The notes: generated from the letters alone by a model not told the origin. DNA of 24,993 nt from JBOGZD01 sp050697155 (GCA_050697155.1 JBOGZD010000034.1:1-24993), one strand, 5' to 3'; shown: positions 1 to 8,059, counted from the first letter of the stretch. Numbers and translations: made by a program.

Positions 1-23
1 GCGAGTGGCAGCTCGCGGCGTAT

Positions 24-50
24 GCACCCGCCGCGCTTCCGGGCGGGTGC
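24..50. terminator. Hairpin downstream of the cyclase gene
   Basis: A 9-bp perfect stem is visible, GCACCCGCC at 24-32 against GGCGGGTGC at 42-50, with a 9-base loop. It lies beyond the 3' end of the minus-strand cyclase gene and could belong to that gene or to a gene outside the window. There is no clear T tract. Bases 1-118 hold no gene that I can support, only hairpins. Confidence 0.35.
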
Positions 51-73
51 CGACTGTCGTTTCTACTCGCTCA

Positions 74-93
74 GCCGGACGGCAGCGTCCGGC
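74..93 (-). terminator. Likely terminator of the adenylate cyclase gene
   Basis: A perfect 8-bp stem, GCCGGACG at 74-81 and CGTCCGGC at 86-93, closes a 4-base loop 25 bases beyond the stop codon of the minus-strand cyclase. Strong GC stems without a U run are common at gene ends in actinobacteria, so a terminator role is likely but not shown. Confidence 0.5.
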
Positions 94-118
94 GGGCCAT
101 ACGGTCTAGCTCGGGTCG

Positions 119-1216
119 TCAGGCGGCGGCGTTGAGCCGGAAGACCTCCACCAGGCCGGCGACGCCGCGCAGGGAGACCGCACCCGCGCGCTCCCAGGTG
201 AACTCGGCGCCGCAGGAGTCGACCACCGGCCGGGTCGCGAGCATCTCATCGCGGCCCGCGAGCGTCAGCAGGCGCGCCGCGACGTTGACGGCGCCGCCGA
301 AGTAGTCACCCTCGCGCACCACCGCGACGCCCCTGTGGACGCTCGCGTGCACGCCGGGCGCGCCGTCGGCGCCGATCGCCGCGACGATTCGCGCTCCGGC
401 CGCGACCGCCTCGCCGGCGTCGCCGTAGACGAGCATCGCCCCGTCGCCGAGCGCCTTCATGAAGCGGAAGCTCGGGCCGCGCTCGCGGATCACCGTCGCG
501 TTGAAGCCGTCGATCGCCCGAACCGCGGCGTCGTCGCCCTCGCGGTCGACGTAGGCGGTGAAGTCCTTCAGATCGCAGAACAGGAACGCGACGTCGACCG
601 ACCCGGGCAGCCGCGACTCGAGGCCCGACTCGGCCTCCCTGACCGCCACCTGGGCGAGCTCGTGCTCCAGCCAGCGCCTGTGGACACCGAGGATCAGCGG
701 GTCGGCAAGTGGAAGCAGCCGCTCGAAGGCCGACTGGATCGCCGCGAGCGCGGCTTCGGGCTCGTCGCGCTCGGCGCGGATGCGGGGCTCGACGTAGTCC
801 CGGAACAGCCGCACCTCGGTCTGGGCGATGCGGGCGAGCAGCCGACCGTAGACGCGCGACAGTTGAATCGCGAGGTCCGGGGGCCATGTCTCAACGAGCC
901 GCTCAAGCTCGGTGAACACCCACGCCTCATCCTCGGTGAACGCGGGTTCGTCGGGATCCGGGACCCTCAGCCCGAACGCCCTCGTCATCTCCCGCGTCGC
1001 CTCGACCGCGAGCCCTCCACGGGCAGCGATCTCCGCCGGGCTCACGGTGCGCTGCTCGATCGCGGGCGTGAGCACAGCCTCGAAGATCGACGCCACGGGA
1101 TCGCCGCGCTCGAGCGCCCGCTCGATGGCGTCGTCCGCGACCCCGAGCGTGCGCAGCATCTCGACGAGCTTGGCGCGATCCGGCTCGGGCGCGGCCTGCT
1201 GCACACCTCGCATCAT
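119..1216 (-). CDS. Class III adenylate cyclase with N-terminal regulatory domain
   Basis: This 365-residue protein is predicted to convert ATP to cyclic AMP in the cytoplasm. The catalytic domain spans about residues 205-335. The metal-binding aspartates are visible as D215 (in FCDLKDF) and D258 (in LGDGA). The adenine-selecting pair appears as K254 and D304, and the transition-state residues as N311 and R315 in NVAARL. All are present, so an active adenylate cyclase is more likely than a guanylate cyclase. Residues 15-195 are helical, have no membrane segment, and resemble the regulatory domain of Mycobacterium Rv1264-type cyclases (motif TVSPAEIAARGGL followed by an FGL element); that resemblance is from memory. 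Two ATG codons stand in tandem at the start. The gene diverges from menD with 17 bases between start codons, so the two control regions overlap. Confidence 0.85.
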   Translation of the reverse strand: MMRGVQQAAPEPDRAKLVEMLRTLGVADDAIERALERGDPVASIFEAVLTPAIEQRTVSPAEIAARGGLAVEATREMTRAFGLRVPDPDEPAFTEDEAWVFTELERLVETWPPDLAIQLSRVYGRLLARIAQTEVRLFRDYVEPRIRAERDEPEAALAAIQSAFERLLPLADPLILGVHRRWLEHELAQVAVREAESGLESRLPGSVDVAFLFCDLKDFTAYVDREGDDAAVRAIDGFNATVIRERGPSFRFMKALGDGAMLVYGDAGEAVAAGARIVAAIGADGAPGVHASVHRGVAVVREGDYFGGAVNVAARLLTLAGRDEMLATRPVVDSCGAEFTWERAGAVSLRGVAGLVEVFRLNAAA

Positions 1217-1220
1217 CGCT

Positions 1221-1226
1221 TAGCGT
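1221..1226 (+). promoter_or_regulatory. -10 box for leaderless menD transcript
   Basis: TAGCGT fits TAnnnT and ends 7 bases before the GTG start of menD at 1234. Transcription would begin at or next to the start codon. No Shine-Dalgarno sequence is present. Confidence 0.5.
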
Positions 1227-1233
1227 TCGCCCG

Positions 1234-3006
1234 GTGGATGTCACGAACGCGAACACCGCGCTCGCCTCGGCGATGGTCGAGGAGCTCGCGCGCTGCGGGG
1301 TGCGCCGCGCCGCGCTCTCGCCCGGCTCGCGCTCGACCCCGCTGGCGCTGGCGCTGTGGCGCGAACCGGCGATCGAGGTGACGGTGATCGTCGACGAGCG
1401 CTGCGCGGGCTTCTTCGCCCTCGGCGCCGCCCAGGCGACCGCCACCCCGGCCGTCGTGCTGACCACCTCGGGGACCGCCGCCGCCAACCTCCACCCCGCC
1501 GTCTGCGAGGCCAACGAGGCCGCGGTGTCGCTGCTCGTCCTCACCGCGGACCGGCCGCCGGAGCTGCGCGGGATCGGCGCGGGTCAGACGATCGACCAGC
1601 TGAAGCTCTACGGCGACGCGGTGCGCTGGTTCTGCGAGCTCGGCAACCACGCAGCCGACGACGCCGGCCTGCTGCACTTTCGCTCGGTCGCCTGCCGCGC
1701 CTTCGCCACGGCGCGCGGCGATCCCCGGCCCGGCCCCGTCCACTTGAACGTCCCCTGGCGCGACCCGCTCGAGCCCGTGTCACGACCCGGCGAGGTCACC
1801 GCCCGGTCGGAGCTGGCGCTGCGCGGACGCGACCGCGACCGGCCCTTGACCGCGGTGCCGGCACCGCCCTCGCCCGCCCCCGAGCCGCTGGCGGACGCGC
1901 TGGCCGAGCAGGTCCTGAGCACGCCGCGGGGCCTGGTTGTGGCGGGGCGCATGCCGGGCGCCGACCGCGAGGACGCGGACGCGATCGTGGCGCTGGCGCG
2001 CGCCGCCGGCTACCCGATCCTCGCCGAGCCGACCTCGCAGCTTCGCCTCGGCGCCCACGAGCGCGACCTGATCGTCTGGCCCTACGAGCCCGTCGCGCGG
2101 GCGAGGCCGGCGCAACTCGCCCCCGAGCTCGTCATCCGCTTCGGCGAGCTGCCCACCTGCAAGCCGCTTCGGCTCTGGCTCGCCGAGCTCGAGGACGCGC
2201 CGCAGGTCGTCATCGACCCCGGCCGCGGCTGGAACGATCCCGGCCGTCACGCCGGCGCGATCGTGCGCGCCGAGCCGGGAGGCGTGGCTGTCGCGGTCGC
2301 CGGCCGGCTCACCGATCCCGACCGCGATCCCGGGTGGGCGTCGGGGTGGCGAAGCGCCGCCGGCGCGGCTGCGACCGCGGTCGACGCCGAGCTCGACGCG
2401 CTCAGCGAGGCGACCGAGCCCGGCCTTCACCGGGCGCTTGGCGGCGCCTACCGCGATGGCGACCTCGTCTACACGGCGTCGAGCATGCCGATCCGCGACC
2501 AGGAGGCGTTCCTGCGACCGGGCGACGCCGACGTGCGCTTCCTCGCCAACCGGGGCGCGAACGGGATCGACGGGCTGGTCTCGTCGGGGATCGGCGCCGC
2601 CGCCGCCAGCGGACGTCCGGCCTGGATCGTGACCGGCGACCTCGGCCTGTTCCACGACATGAACGGGCTCGCGATCCTGCGCGATGCTCAGGGGCCGGTA
2701 CGGATCGTGGTCGCCAACAACGACGGCGGCGGCATCTTCGACTTCCTCCCCCAGGCCGAGCAGATCGACGCTGCCGAATTCGACGCGGTCCTCGGCACTC
2801 CGCTCGGGATCGACCTCGAGGGGGTCGCGGGCCTGCACGGGATCCGATACGCGCGGCTCGACGGGCTCGACGGGCTCGCCGAGGTGGCGGGCGAGGACGC
2901 CGTGCTGATCGAGATCCCGGTTCCAGGACGGCGCGAGAACGTGAAGCTGCACCGGCGGATCACCGGGGCCGCCGTCGCCGCCGTGCGCGCGGCAGTCGAG
3001 ACCTGA
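1234..3006 (+). CDS. menD: 2-succinyl-5-enolpyruvyl-6-hydroxy-3-cyclohexene-1-carboxylate synthase
   Basis: MenD is a thiamine-diphosphate enzyme. It joins isochorismate and 2-oxoglutarate in the second step of the classical menaquinone pathway. The protein has 590 residues, usual for the family. Visible signatures are SPGSRSTP at 29-36, the cofactor-activating glutamate E55 in VDERCAGFF, the GANGIDGLVSSGIG stretch, the GDLGLFHDMNG motif and the metal-binding NNDGGGIF near residue 494. The GTG start matches the expected N-terminus and follows a leaderless-type -10 box. The stop lies 12 bases from the convergent menF stop, so the isochorismate-making enzyme and its consumer face each other tail to tail. 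No other menaquinone gene is in the window. Substrate binding residues look intact. Confidence 0.96.
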   Translation: MDVTNANTALASAMVEELARCGVRRAALSPGSRSTPLALALWREPAIEVTVIVDERCAGFFALGAAQATATPAVVLTTSGTAAANLHPAVCEANEAAVSLLVLTADRPPELRGIGAGQTIDQLKLYGDAVRWFCELGNHAADDAGLLHFRSVACRAFATARGDPRPGPVHLNVPWRDPLEPVSRPGEVTARSELALRGRDRDRPLTAVPAPPSPAPEPLADALAEQVLSTPRGLVVAGRMPGADREDADAIVALARAAGYPILAEPTSQLRLGAHERDLIVWPYEPVARARPAQLAPELVIRFGELPTCKPLRLWLAELEDAPQVVIDPGRGWNDPGRHAGAIVRAEPGGVAVAVAGRLTDPDRDPGWASGWRSAAGAAATAVDAELDALSEATEPGLHRALGGAYRDGDLVYTASSMPIRDQEAFLRPGDADVRFLANRGANGIDGLVSSGIGAAAASGRPAWIVTGDLGLFHDMNGLAILRDAQGPVRIVVANNDGGGIFDFLPQAEQIDAAEFDAVLGTPLGIDLEGVAGLHGIRYARLDGLDGLAEVAGEDAVLIEIPVPGRRENVKLHRRITGAAVAAVRAAVET

Positions 3007-3018
3007 GGATCCGCCCGC

Positions 3019-4422
3019 TCAGCCGGCGAGCAGCGGCAGCAGCGCCTCGAGCTTCACTTCGGTTTCGGCGAGCTCGGCGGCAGGATCGGAGTCGGCGACG
3101 ATGCCGCCGCCGGCGTAGAGGTGGGCGACGCGGTCGCGCAGCAGCGCGGTGCGCAGGGCGACGCAGAGCTCGCCGTCCTCCGCCGCATCCATCCAGCCCA
3201 CCGGCCCGGCGTACCAGCCACGGTCCATCCCCTCGAGCTCGGCGATCGCGGCGAGCGCCGCCGCCCGCGGCTCGCCGCCCACCGCCGGGGTGGGATGGAG
3301 CATCCCCGCCAGCTCGATCGCCGACCGAGGCTCGGCGAGTTGGGCGCGGACGGGCGTCGCCAGGTGCTGGATGTTCGCCACCTTCACCAGCTCGGGGTCA
3401 GCCTCCGTCTCGACCCAGACCGAGAGTGGCGAGAGCGCCCTCTCGATTCTCTGGGCGACGATCTCGTGCTCACGGCGATCTTTCTGGCTGCGCAGCAGCT
3501 GCTCGCCGAGATGGTCGTCGACGGCCGGGTCGGCGCTGCGCCGGGTGGAGCCCGCGAGGGCGACCGTGGAGACGCCGGCGCCGCTGCGGCGCACCAGCAG
3601 CTCCGGGCTCGCGCCGACGAAGGCGCCCTCGGGGGAGCCGCAGCAGAAGCAGAAGCACGACGGGAAGACCTCGCGCAGACCGCCGAAGATCGCCGCGGGG
3701 TCGTGAGCCGACGCCGCCTCGACCGTGACCTCCCGGGCGAGGACGACCTTTTCCAGCTCGCCGGTTTCGATCCGCTCGACCGCCGCGGAGACCGCGGCCT
3801 CATGGCCACTCGGGGGTCTGACGCTGCGAATCGAGCTCGCCCCAGTCGGGTGCGGGTCGAGCAGCGGCAGGGGCTGCTCGCGCAGCCCCGCGAGACGCCG
3901 TTCGAGCCGCGAGCGCACGACGGACGCGTCCTCGCCGGGGGCGAGGACGGCATTGAGGGTGAGAAGGGTCAGATTTCCATTCCGCAACAGGGAGAGAGCG
4001 GGCAAGACGAGCAACGCCGGCGGAAATGACGACCAATGCGACTCCGTGCCCCCGTTCGGGTCGAAGGCAAAGCCCCCGACCCACACCGGCCCGGCTCCTG
4101 CGGGGAGCTCGTCGGGCTCGTCGGCGCTCCGGCCACGGGTGACCGCGACGCACTCGCGAACCAGTTCACCAAAGCGGTCGCCGCCGCGCGAGACCGCCTC
4201 GTGCGCCGAGCCGAGCGCGGCGAGGGCGAAGCCGTCCCGGTCGGGCTGCTCCCAGCAGAACCAGCGATCCCCGGCGAGCCGCGACGCGAACACCGCCGCG
4301 CTCGGATCCTCGACTTCGACCGGCTCCGTGACGCTGACCAGCCTGCGCCGACCGCCGGCGGACGCCTCGGCGATCAGAGGCTCGAGGGCGGCGAGGGCGT
4401 GCGCGCTCGGCGTTGATGCCAT
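3019..4422 (-). CDS. menF: Isochorismate synthase
   Basis: This 467-residue chorismate-binding enzyme is predicted to convert chorismate to isochorismate, the substrate of the neighbouring MenD. The C-terminal chorismate-utilising domain shows ELEKVVLAREVTVEA, the SPELLVRR and LAGSTRR stretches, the VKVANIQHL segment, the HPTPAVGG motif, GWYAGPVGW and AGGGIVADSDP near the end. These fit the isochorismate/salicylate synthase group, and the pairing with menD favours menF over entC or anthranilate synthase component I. The N-terminal 150 residues are more variable, as is usual. The ATG start at 4422 has a short purine stretch (AGAGG) almost touching it. The gene lies downstream of ilvN in the same direction with a long hairpin between them, so it may have its own promoter. 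Confidence 0.92.
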   Translation of the reverse strand: MASTPSAHALAALEPLIAEASAGGRRRLVSVTEPVEVEDPSAAVFASRLAGDRWFCWEQPDRDGFALAALGSAHEAVSRGGDRFGELVRECVAVTRGRSADEPDELPAGAGPVWVGGFAFDPNGGTESHWSSFPPALLVLPALSLLRNGNLTLLTLNAVLAPGEDASVVRSRLERRLAGLREQPLPLLDPHPTGASSIRSVRPPSGHEAAVSAAVERIETGELEKVVLAREVTVEAASAHDPAAIFGGLREVFPSCFCFCCGSPEGAFVGASPELLVRRSGAGVSTVALAGSTRRSADPAVDDHLGEQLLRSQKDRREHEIVAQRIERALSPLSVWVETEADPELVKVANIQHLATPVRAQLAEPRSAIELAGMLHPTPAVGGEPRAAALAAIAELEGMDRGWYAGPVGWMDAAEDGELCVALRTALLRDRVAHLYAGGGIVADSDPAAELAETEVKLEALLPLLAG

Positions 4423-4437
4423 GCCTCTAGCGGGGCT

Positions 4438-4472
4438 GGCGCGTTTCTCTCCCTATGCGAGAGGAAAGCGCC
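4438..4472 (-). terminator. Long hairpin after ilvN
   Basis: The arms GGCGC plus TTTCTCTC (4438-4451, with one extra G) pair with GAGAGGAAA plus GCGCC (4459-4472), leaving a 7-base loop and small bulges. This 13-bp interrupted stem starts 10 bases after the ilvN stop and ends 16 bases before the menF start. It most likely terminates the ilvBN message, though no U tract follows it on the minus strand. Confidence 0.55.
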
Positions 4473-4481
4473 AATTGCCGC

Positions 4482-5036
4482 CTACTGCTCGGGGCGGGCC
4501 CGGGCGATCGCGACCTCGCCCGTGCGGGCCATCTCGATCAACCCGTGGGGGCGAAGCATGCGCTCGAACTTGTCGATCTTCCCCTGCGAGCCGGTGACCT
4601 CGATCGTCAGGGACCGGCGCGAGAGGTCAACGATCTTCGCCTCGAAGATCTCGGCGAACTGCATGATCTCGGCGCGATTCTCGACTGCGGCCTGGACCCG
4701 GAACAGCGCCATCTCCCTGGCGACGGTGCCGTCGGGCTCCATGTCGCGGATCTTGATCACGTTGACGAGCTTGTGAAGCTGCTTGGTCACCTGGTCGATC
4801 GGGTGCACCGCCCCGTCGAGGGTGAGCGTGATCCGCGAGACGTCGGGGTCCTCGGTCGGGCCGACGGCGAGGGTGTCGATGTTGAACCCGCGGCGGCTGA
4901 ACAGGCCGGCGATCCGCGCCAGCACGCCGGGCTTGTTCTCGACCAGTAGCGAGAGGATGTGCTTGCGCCCGGTGAGCTGTGACGCGGTCTCGAGATCCTC
5001 GAGCCGGACGACGTCCTGTGTCCCCGGCTCACCCAC
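4482..5036 (-). CDS. ilvN: Acetolactate synthase small (regulatory) subunit
   Basis: IlvN binds the large subunit IlvB and gives valine feedback control over the first common step of branched-chain amino acid synthesis. The protein has 184 residues, slightly longer than the usual 160-170 because of about 25 extra N-terminal residues. The ACT domain begins at KHILSLLVENKPGVLARIAGLF (residues 25-46), followed by SRRGFNIDTLAVGPTED. The C-terminal domain ends with the characteristic segment SLTIEVTGSQGKIDKF, followed by RMLRPHGLIEMARTG. It lies 54 bases downstream of ilvB, and the gap holds a heptanucleotide array. The GTG start at 5036 has only a weak GGGG upstream, and an internal start nearer the ACT domain is possible. 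ilvC is not in this window. Confidence 0.95.
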   Translation of the reverse strand: MGEPGTQDVVRLEDLETASQLTGRKHILSLLVENKPGVLARIAGLFSRRGFNIDTLAVGPTEDPDVSRITLTLDGAVHPIDQVTKQLHKLVNVIKIRDMEPDGTVAREMALFRVQAAVENRAEIMQFAEIFEAKIVDLSRRSLTIEVTGSQGKIDKFERMLRPHGLIEMARTGEVAIARARPEQ

Positions 5037-5062
5037 GAGGTACCCCGGCGCTCGCGCGCAAG

Positions 5063-5090
5063 TGGCGACTGGCGACTGGCGACTGGCGAC
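5063..5090. repeat. Heptanucleotide tandem array, four TGGCGAC units
   Basis: Four perfect copies of TGGCGAC lie head to tail on the plus strand (5063, 5070, 5077, 5084). The minus-strand mRNA reads GTCGCCA repeated, starting directly after the ilvB stop codon at 5091-5093. The same unit recurs at 12398-12424 and 18486-18511. Function unknown. Confidence 0.95.
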
Positions 5091-6770
5091 TCATCCGACC
5101 ATGTCCCGCGCCGCGGCGCCGGCCGGGATCATCGGGAAGCAGTTCTCGTCCTTGGAGACGTGGACGTCGAGCAGCACGGGACCGTCGGTCTCGAGCGCGG
5201 TGCGCATCGAGTCGCGAAGCTCCCCCTTGTCGGTGCACTGAAGCCCGGTCCAGCCGAACGCCTCGGCGAGCTTCGGCCAGTCCGGGCTCGGGCCCATCTC
5301 GACCGCCTTGTAGCGCTCGTCCCAGAACAGCTCCTGCCACTGGCGAACCATCCCGAAGTGGCCGTTGTTCATCAGGAACACCTTGACCGGAATTTCGTGG
5401 TAGGCGGCGGTCGCCAACTCCTGACAGACCATCACCAGGCTGCCGTCACCGGCGAGGCAGACGACGGTGTCGTCCGGGCACGCGACCTTGGCGCCGATCG
5501 CGGCGGGGAGGCCGAAGCCCATCGTCCCGAGCCCACCGGAGTTGATCCACCGGCGCGGGCGGGCGAAGTGGTAGTACTGCGCCGCCCACATCTGGTGCTG
5601 GCCGACGTCGGAGGTGATGATCGCGTCCCCCTCGGTGGCCTCGTACATCGCCTCGACCATGAACTGCGGCTTGATCTCGGCGTCTGCCGAGTCCTCGTAG
5701 CGCAACGGGTACTCGGCCTGCCATTCGCCGATCTGCTTCCACCAGCCGCCCAGGCGCGAGGAGTCGGCCTTCAGCGCGCGGTACTCGCGGGTGAGCTTCG
5801 GCAGGACGTCGGCGACGTCGCCGACGATCGGGATGTGTGCGGGGACGTTCTTCGAGATCTCGGCCGGGTCGACGTCGATGTGGACGAACTTCGCCCGCGG
5901 CGCGAACTCCGACAGCTTGCCCGTGATCCGGTCGTCGAAGCGGGCGCCGACGGCGAGAATCAGGTCGGCGTTGTCCATCGCGTAGTTGGCGGTCCGGGTG
6001 CCGTGCATGCCGAGCATCCCGAGCCACTGCTCGTGCGGCGCCGGGAACGCGCCGAGGCCCATCACGGTGAGCGTCACCGGAAGACGGTCGGCCGAGCAGA
6101 AGTCGCGGAACTCCTCTGAGGCGTTGGCGTTGACGATCCCTCCGCCGCCGTAGATCACCGGCCGCTTCGCGTTCGCCAGCGCCTTCGCGGCCAGCCGGAT
6201 CTGCTTGATGTTGCCCTCGGTCGTCGGCTTGTAGCCGGGCAGGTCGGGCGTGCTCGCCGCCGGCTCGTACTCGATCTCCGCCCGCGAGAGGTCCTGCGGG
6301 ACGTCGACGAGCACCGGCCCCGGGCGCCCGGACGAGGCGATGTGGAAGGCCTGGTGGATGTACTCGGGGATCTGACGTGGGTCGGTGACCAGGAACGAGT
6401 GCTTGACGATCGGCATCGTGATCCCGGTGACGTCGGCCTCCTGGAAGCCGTCGGTGCCGATCAGCTCGGTGCGCACCTGACCGGTGATGAACACCGTCGG
6501 CACCGAGTCCATCAACGCGTCGGCGATCGCCGTGACCAGGTTGGTCGCACCCGGGCCCGAGGTGGCAAATGCGACCCCGACCCGGCCGGAGGCCTTCGCG
6601 TAGCCCTCGGCCGCGTGCCCCGCGCCCTGCTCGTGGCGGGCCTGGATGTGAGTCAGGTTGGCGTCGTAGAGGGCGTCGTAGGTGGGCAGGTTGGCGCCGC
6701 CGGGGATACCGAAGACGTGCTCGACCCCCTCGGCCTTCAGAGCCTCACAGAGTGCATCCGCCGCCCGCAT
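5091..6770 (-). CDS. ilvB: Acetolactate synthase large (catalytic) subunit
   Basis: IlvB is the thiamine-diphosphate and FAD enzyme that makes acetolactate or acetohydroxybutyrate from pyruvate, the entry step to valine, leucine and isoleucine. The protein has 559 residues and starts directly at the conserved N-terminus (ADALCEALKAEGVEHVFGIPGG). The cofactor glutamate is E47 in ARHEQGAGHAAEGYAKASG. SGPGATNLVTAIADA follows, and the metal/ThDP motif is GDGSLVMVCQELATAA through LMNNGHFGMVRQWQ. The ATG at 6770 follows a strong -10 box (TATATT) at 8 bases with no Shine-Dalgarno sequence. The gene is transcribed first, then ilvN. There are no signs of truncation. Confidence 0.97.
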   Translation of the reverse strand: MRAADALCEALKAEGVEHVFGIPGGANLPTYDALYDANLTHIQARHEQGAGHAAEGYAKASGRVGVAFATSGPGATNLVTAIADALMDSVPTVFITGQVRTELIGTDGFQEADVTGITMPIVKHSFLVTDPRQIPEYIHQAFHIASSGRPGPVLVDVPQDLSRAEIEYEPAASTPDLPGYKPTTEGNIKQIRLAAKALANAKRPVIYGGGGIVNANASEEFRDFCSADRLPVTLTVMGLGAFPAPHEQWLGMLGMHGTRTANYAMDNADLILAVGARFDDRITGKLSEFAPRAKFVHIDVDPAEISKNVPAHIPIVGDVADVLPKLTREYRALKADSSRLGGWWKQIGEWQAEYPLRYEDSADAEIKPQFMVEAMYEATEGDAIITSDVGQHQMWAAQYYHFARPRRWINSGGLGTMGFGLPAAIGAKVACPDDTVVCLAGDGSLVMVCQELATAAYHEIPVKVFLMNNGHFGMVRQWQELFWDERYKAVEMGPSPDWPKLAEAFGWTGLQCTDKGELRDSMRTALETDGPVLLDVHVSKDENCFPMIPAGAAARDMVG

Positions 6771-6778
6771 GGCGAGCC

Positions 6779-6784
6779 AATATA
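6779..6784 (-). promoter_or_regulatory. -10 box for leaderless ilvBN transcript
   Basis: TATATT on the minus strand ends 8 bases before the ilvB ATG. The promoter is squeezed into 42 bases between ilvB and the end of sqdB. I see no good -35 hexamer. Confidence 0.6.
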
Positions 6785-6802
6785 GCGCCGCGGAACGGGG
6801 GT

Positions 6803-6822
6803 GACGGGCGTTTCAGCCCGTC
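6803..6822 (-). terminator. Hairpin at the sqdB stop codon
   Basis: GACGGGC (6803-6809) pairs perfectly with GCCCGTC (6816-6822), and the TGA stop codon of sqdB (6813-6815) sits in the 6-base loop. It precedes the ilvB promoter and probably ends the sqdB transcript. No U tract is visible. Confidence 0.5.
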
Positions 6823-8000
6823 TCGGAGGGAACCTGGCCGAGCAGCTCGCCGGGCTTCCAGCGGGTGCGCGGCAGGATCGCGCGCTCGATCACGCGGTCC
6901 TTGTGGCGGGCGATGATCGTGAGCATCGAGCGGACCAGCTCCTCGCCCAGATGGTGCGGCTCGAGCCCGAGGTCGTGGAGCTTGGTGTTGGTTGCGTTGT
7001 AGTAGTGGCGCTCGGCCTCGATCCGAGGGTTGGGGAAGCTGCGGATCTCGACCTCGTGGCCGAGCTCGGCGGCGGAGCGCTTGACCAGCTCGGCCAGCTC
7101 GGCGACCGAGAACTGCTCGGTGAACTGGTTGAACACCCGATACTCCCCGAGCTCCGGCGGGTTGTCTACCGCGAGCTCGACGCACTGGAGCGTGTCGCGG
7201 ATGTTGAGGAACCCGCGCGTCTGGCCGCCCTCGCCGTAGACGGTCAGCGGATGGCCGATCACCGCCTGGACGCAGAAGCGGTTGAGCACCGTGCCGAAGT
7301 ACTCGTCGTAGTCGAAGCGGGTGATCAGCCGCTCGTCGCCGGCCGACTCCTCGGTCTCGATCCCGTAGACGACTCCCTGGTTGAGGTCGGTCGAGCGCAG
7401 GCCCCAGATCCGGCAGGCGAAGTGGATGTTGTGCGAGTCGTGGACCTTGGAGAGGTGGTAGAGCGAGCCGGGCTGCTTCGGGAACGGCAGCGTGTCGCGC
7501 CGGCCGTTGTGCTCGATCTCGATGAACCCCTCCTCGATGTCGATGTCCGGCGTCCCGTACTCGCCCATCGTCCCGAGCTTGACCAGGTGACAGTCGGGGA
7601 CCCGGTCGCGGATCGCGAACAGCAGGTTCAGGGTCCCGATCACGTTCGTGTACTGGGTCTCGACCGCGGCCTCGCGCGACTTCATCGAGTACGGCGCCGA
7701 GGGCTGCTCGCCGTAGTGGACGATCGCCTCGGGCAGGGTCTCGGCGATCACCGAGTCGAGGAAGGCGAAGTCCTCGATCGAGCCGACGAAGCTGCGGATC
7801 TCCTTGCCGGAGACCTCCTCCCACGCCTCGACCCGGTCCGCGAGCGAGCGGATCGGGGTCAGGGAATCGGTCGAATGCTCGGTATGCCAGCGACGGCGGG
7901 AGAAGTTGTCGACGACCGAAACCTCGTGCCCGCGGGCAGAGAACCGCATCGCGGTCGGCCATCCCAGGTACCCGTCGCCACCCAGGATCAGGATGCGCAT
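6813..8000 (-). CDS. sqdB: UDP-sulfoquinovose synthase (SQD1/SqdB family)
   Basis: This SDR-family enzyme is predicted to add sulfite to UDP-glucose to give UDP-sulfoquinovose, the head-group donor of sulfolipid SQDG. The 395-residue protein starts with the NAD-binding motif GGDGYLGW (7-14). The catalytic triad is visible as T144 (GTMGEYGTP), Y181 and K185 (YHLSKVHDSHN), matching numbering recalled for plant SQD1. The substrate-binding stretches DLNQGVVYG, FCVQAVIGHPLTVYG and GGQTRGFLNIRDTLQCVE are also conserved, which separates it from ordinary UDP-glucose epimerases. The frame is open far upstream, but the ATG at 8000 begins the Rossmann fold and has a -10 box (TACCCT) 9 bases before it. 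No sulfoquinovosyltransferase gene (sqdX or sqdD type) is visible here. Confidence 0.94.
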   Translation of the reverse strand: MRILILGGDGYLGWPTAMRFSARGHEVSVVDNFSRRRWHTEHSTDSLTPIRSLADRVEAWEEVSGKEIRSFVGSIEDFAFLDSVIAETLPEAIVHYGEQPSAPYSMKSREAAVETQYTNVIGTLNLLFAIRDRVPDCHLVKLGTMGEYGTPDIDIEEGFIEIEHNGRRDTLPFPKQPGSLYHLSKVHDSHNIHFACRIWGLRSTDLNQGVVYGIETEESAGDERLITRFDYDEYFGTVLNRFCVQAVIGHPLTVYGEGGQTRGFLNIRDTLQCVELAVDNPPELGEYRVFNQFTEQFSVAELAELVKRSAAELGHEVEIRSFPNPRIEAERHYYNATNTKLHDLGLEPHHLGEELVRSMLTIIARHKDRVIERAILPRTRWKPGELLGQVPSETG

Positions 8001-8009
8001 GACCGCGCG

Positions 8010-8015
8010 AGGGTA
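8010..8015 (-). promoter_or_regulatory. -10 box for leaderless sqdB transcript
   Basis: TACCCT on the minus strand ends 9 bases before the sqdB ATG. The same hexamer precedes cysE. Confidence 0.45.
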
Positions 8016-8059
8016 CAGAATCAATCCGCCGCCTCCTCTGCTCTCGCACTGAATCACTG

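Noticed and set aside
1..70. tRNA-like outer stem, GCGAGTG at 1-7 against TACTCGC at 64-70
   Set aside because: There is no T-loop consensus, no anticodon arm of proper size and a 9-bp central stem, so it is not a tRNA.
2856..2885. Short tandem repeat in menD coding LDGLDGLAEV
   Set aside because: A two-copy in-frame coding repeat in a low-complexity GC-rich stretch; not unusual.
1356..3728. Long plus-strand frame of 790 codons
   Set aside because: It overlaps menD and menF in another frame and is made of Arg/Gly/Ala/Pro-rich sequence typical of shadows in GC-rich DNA.
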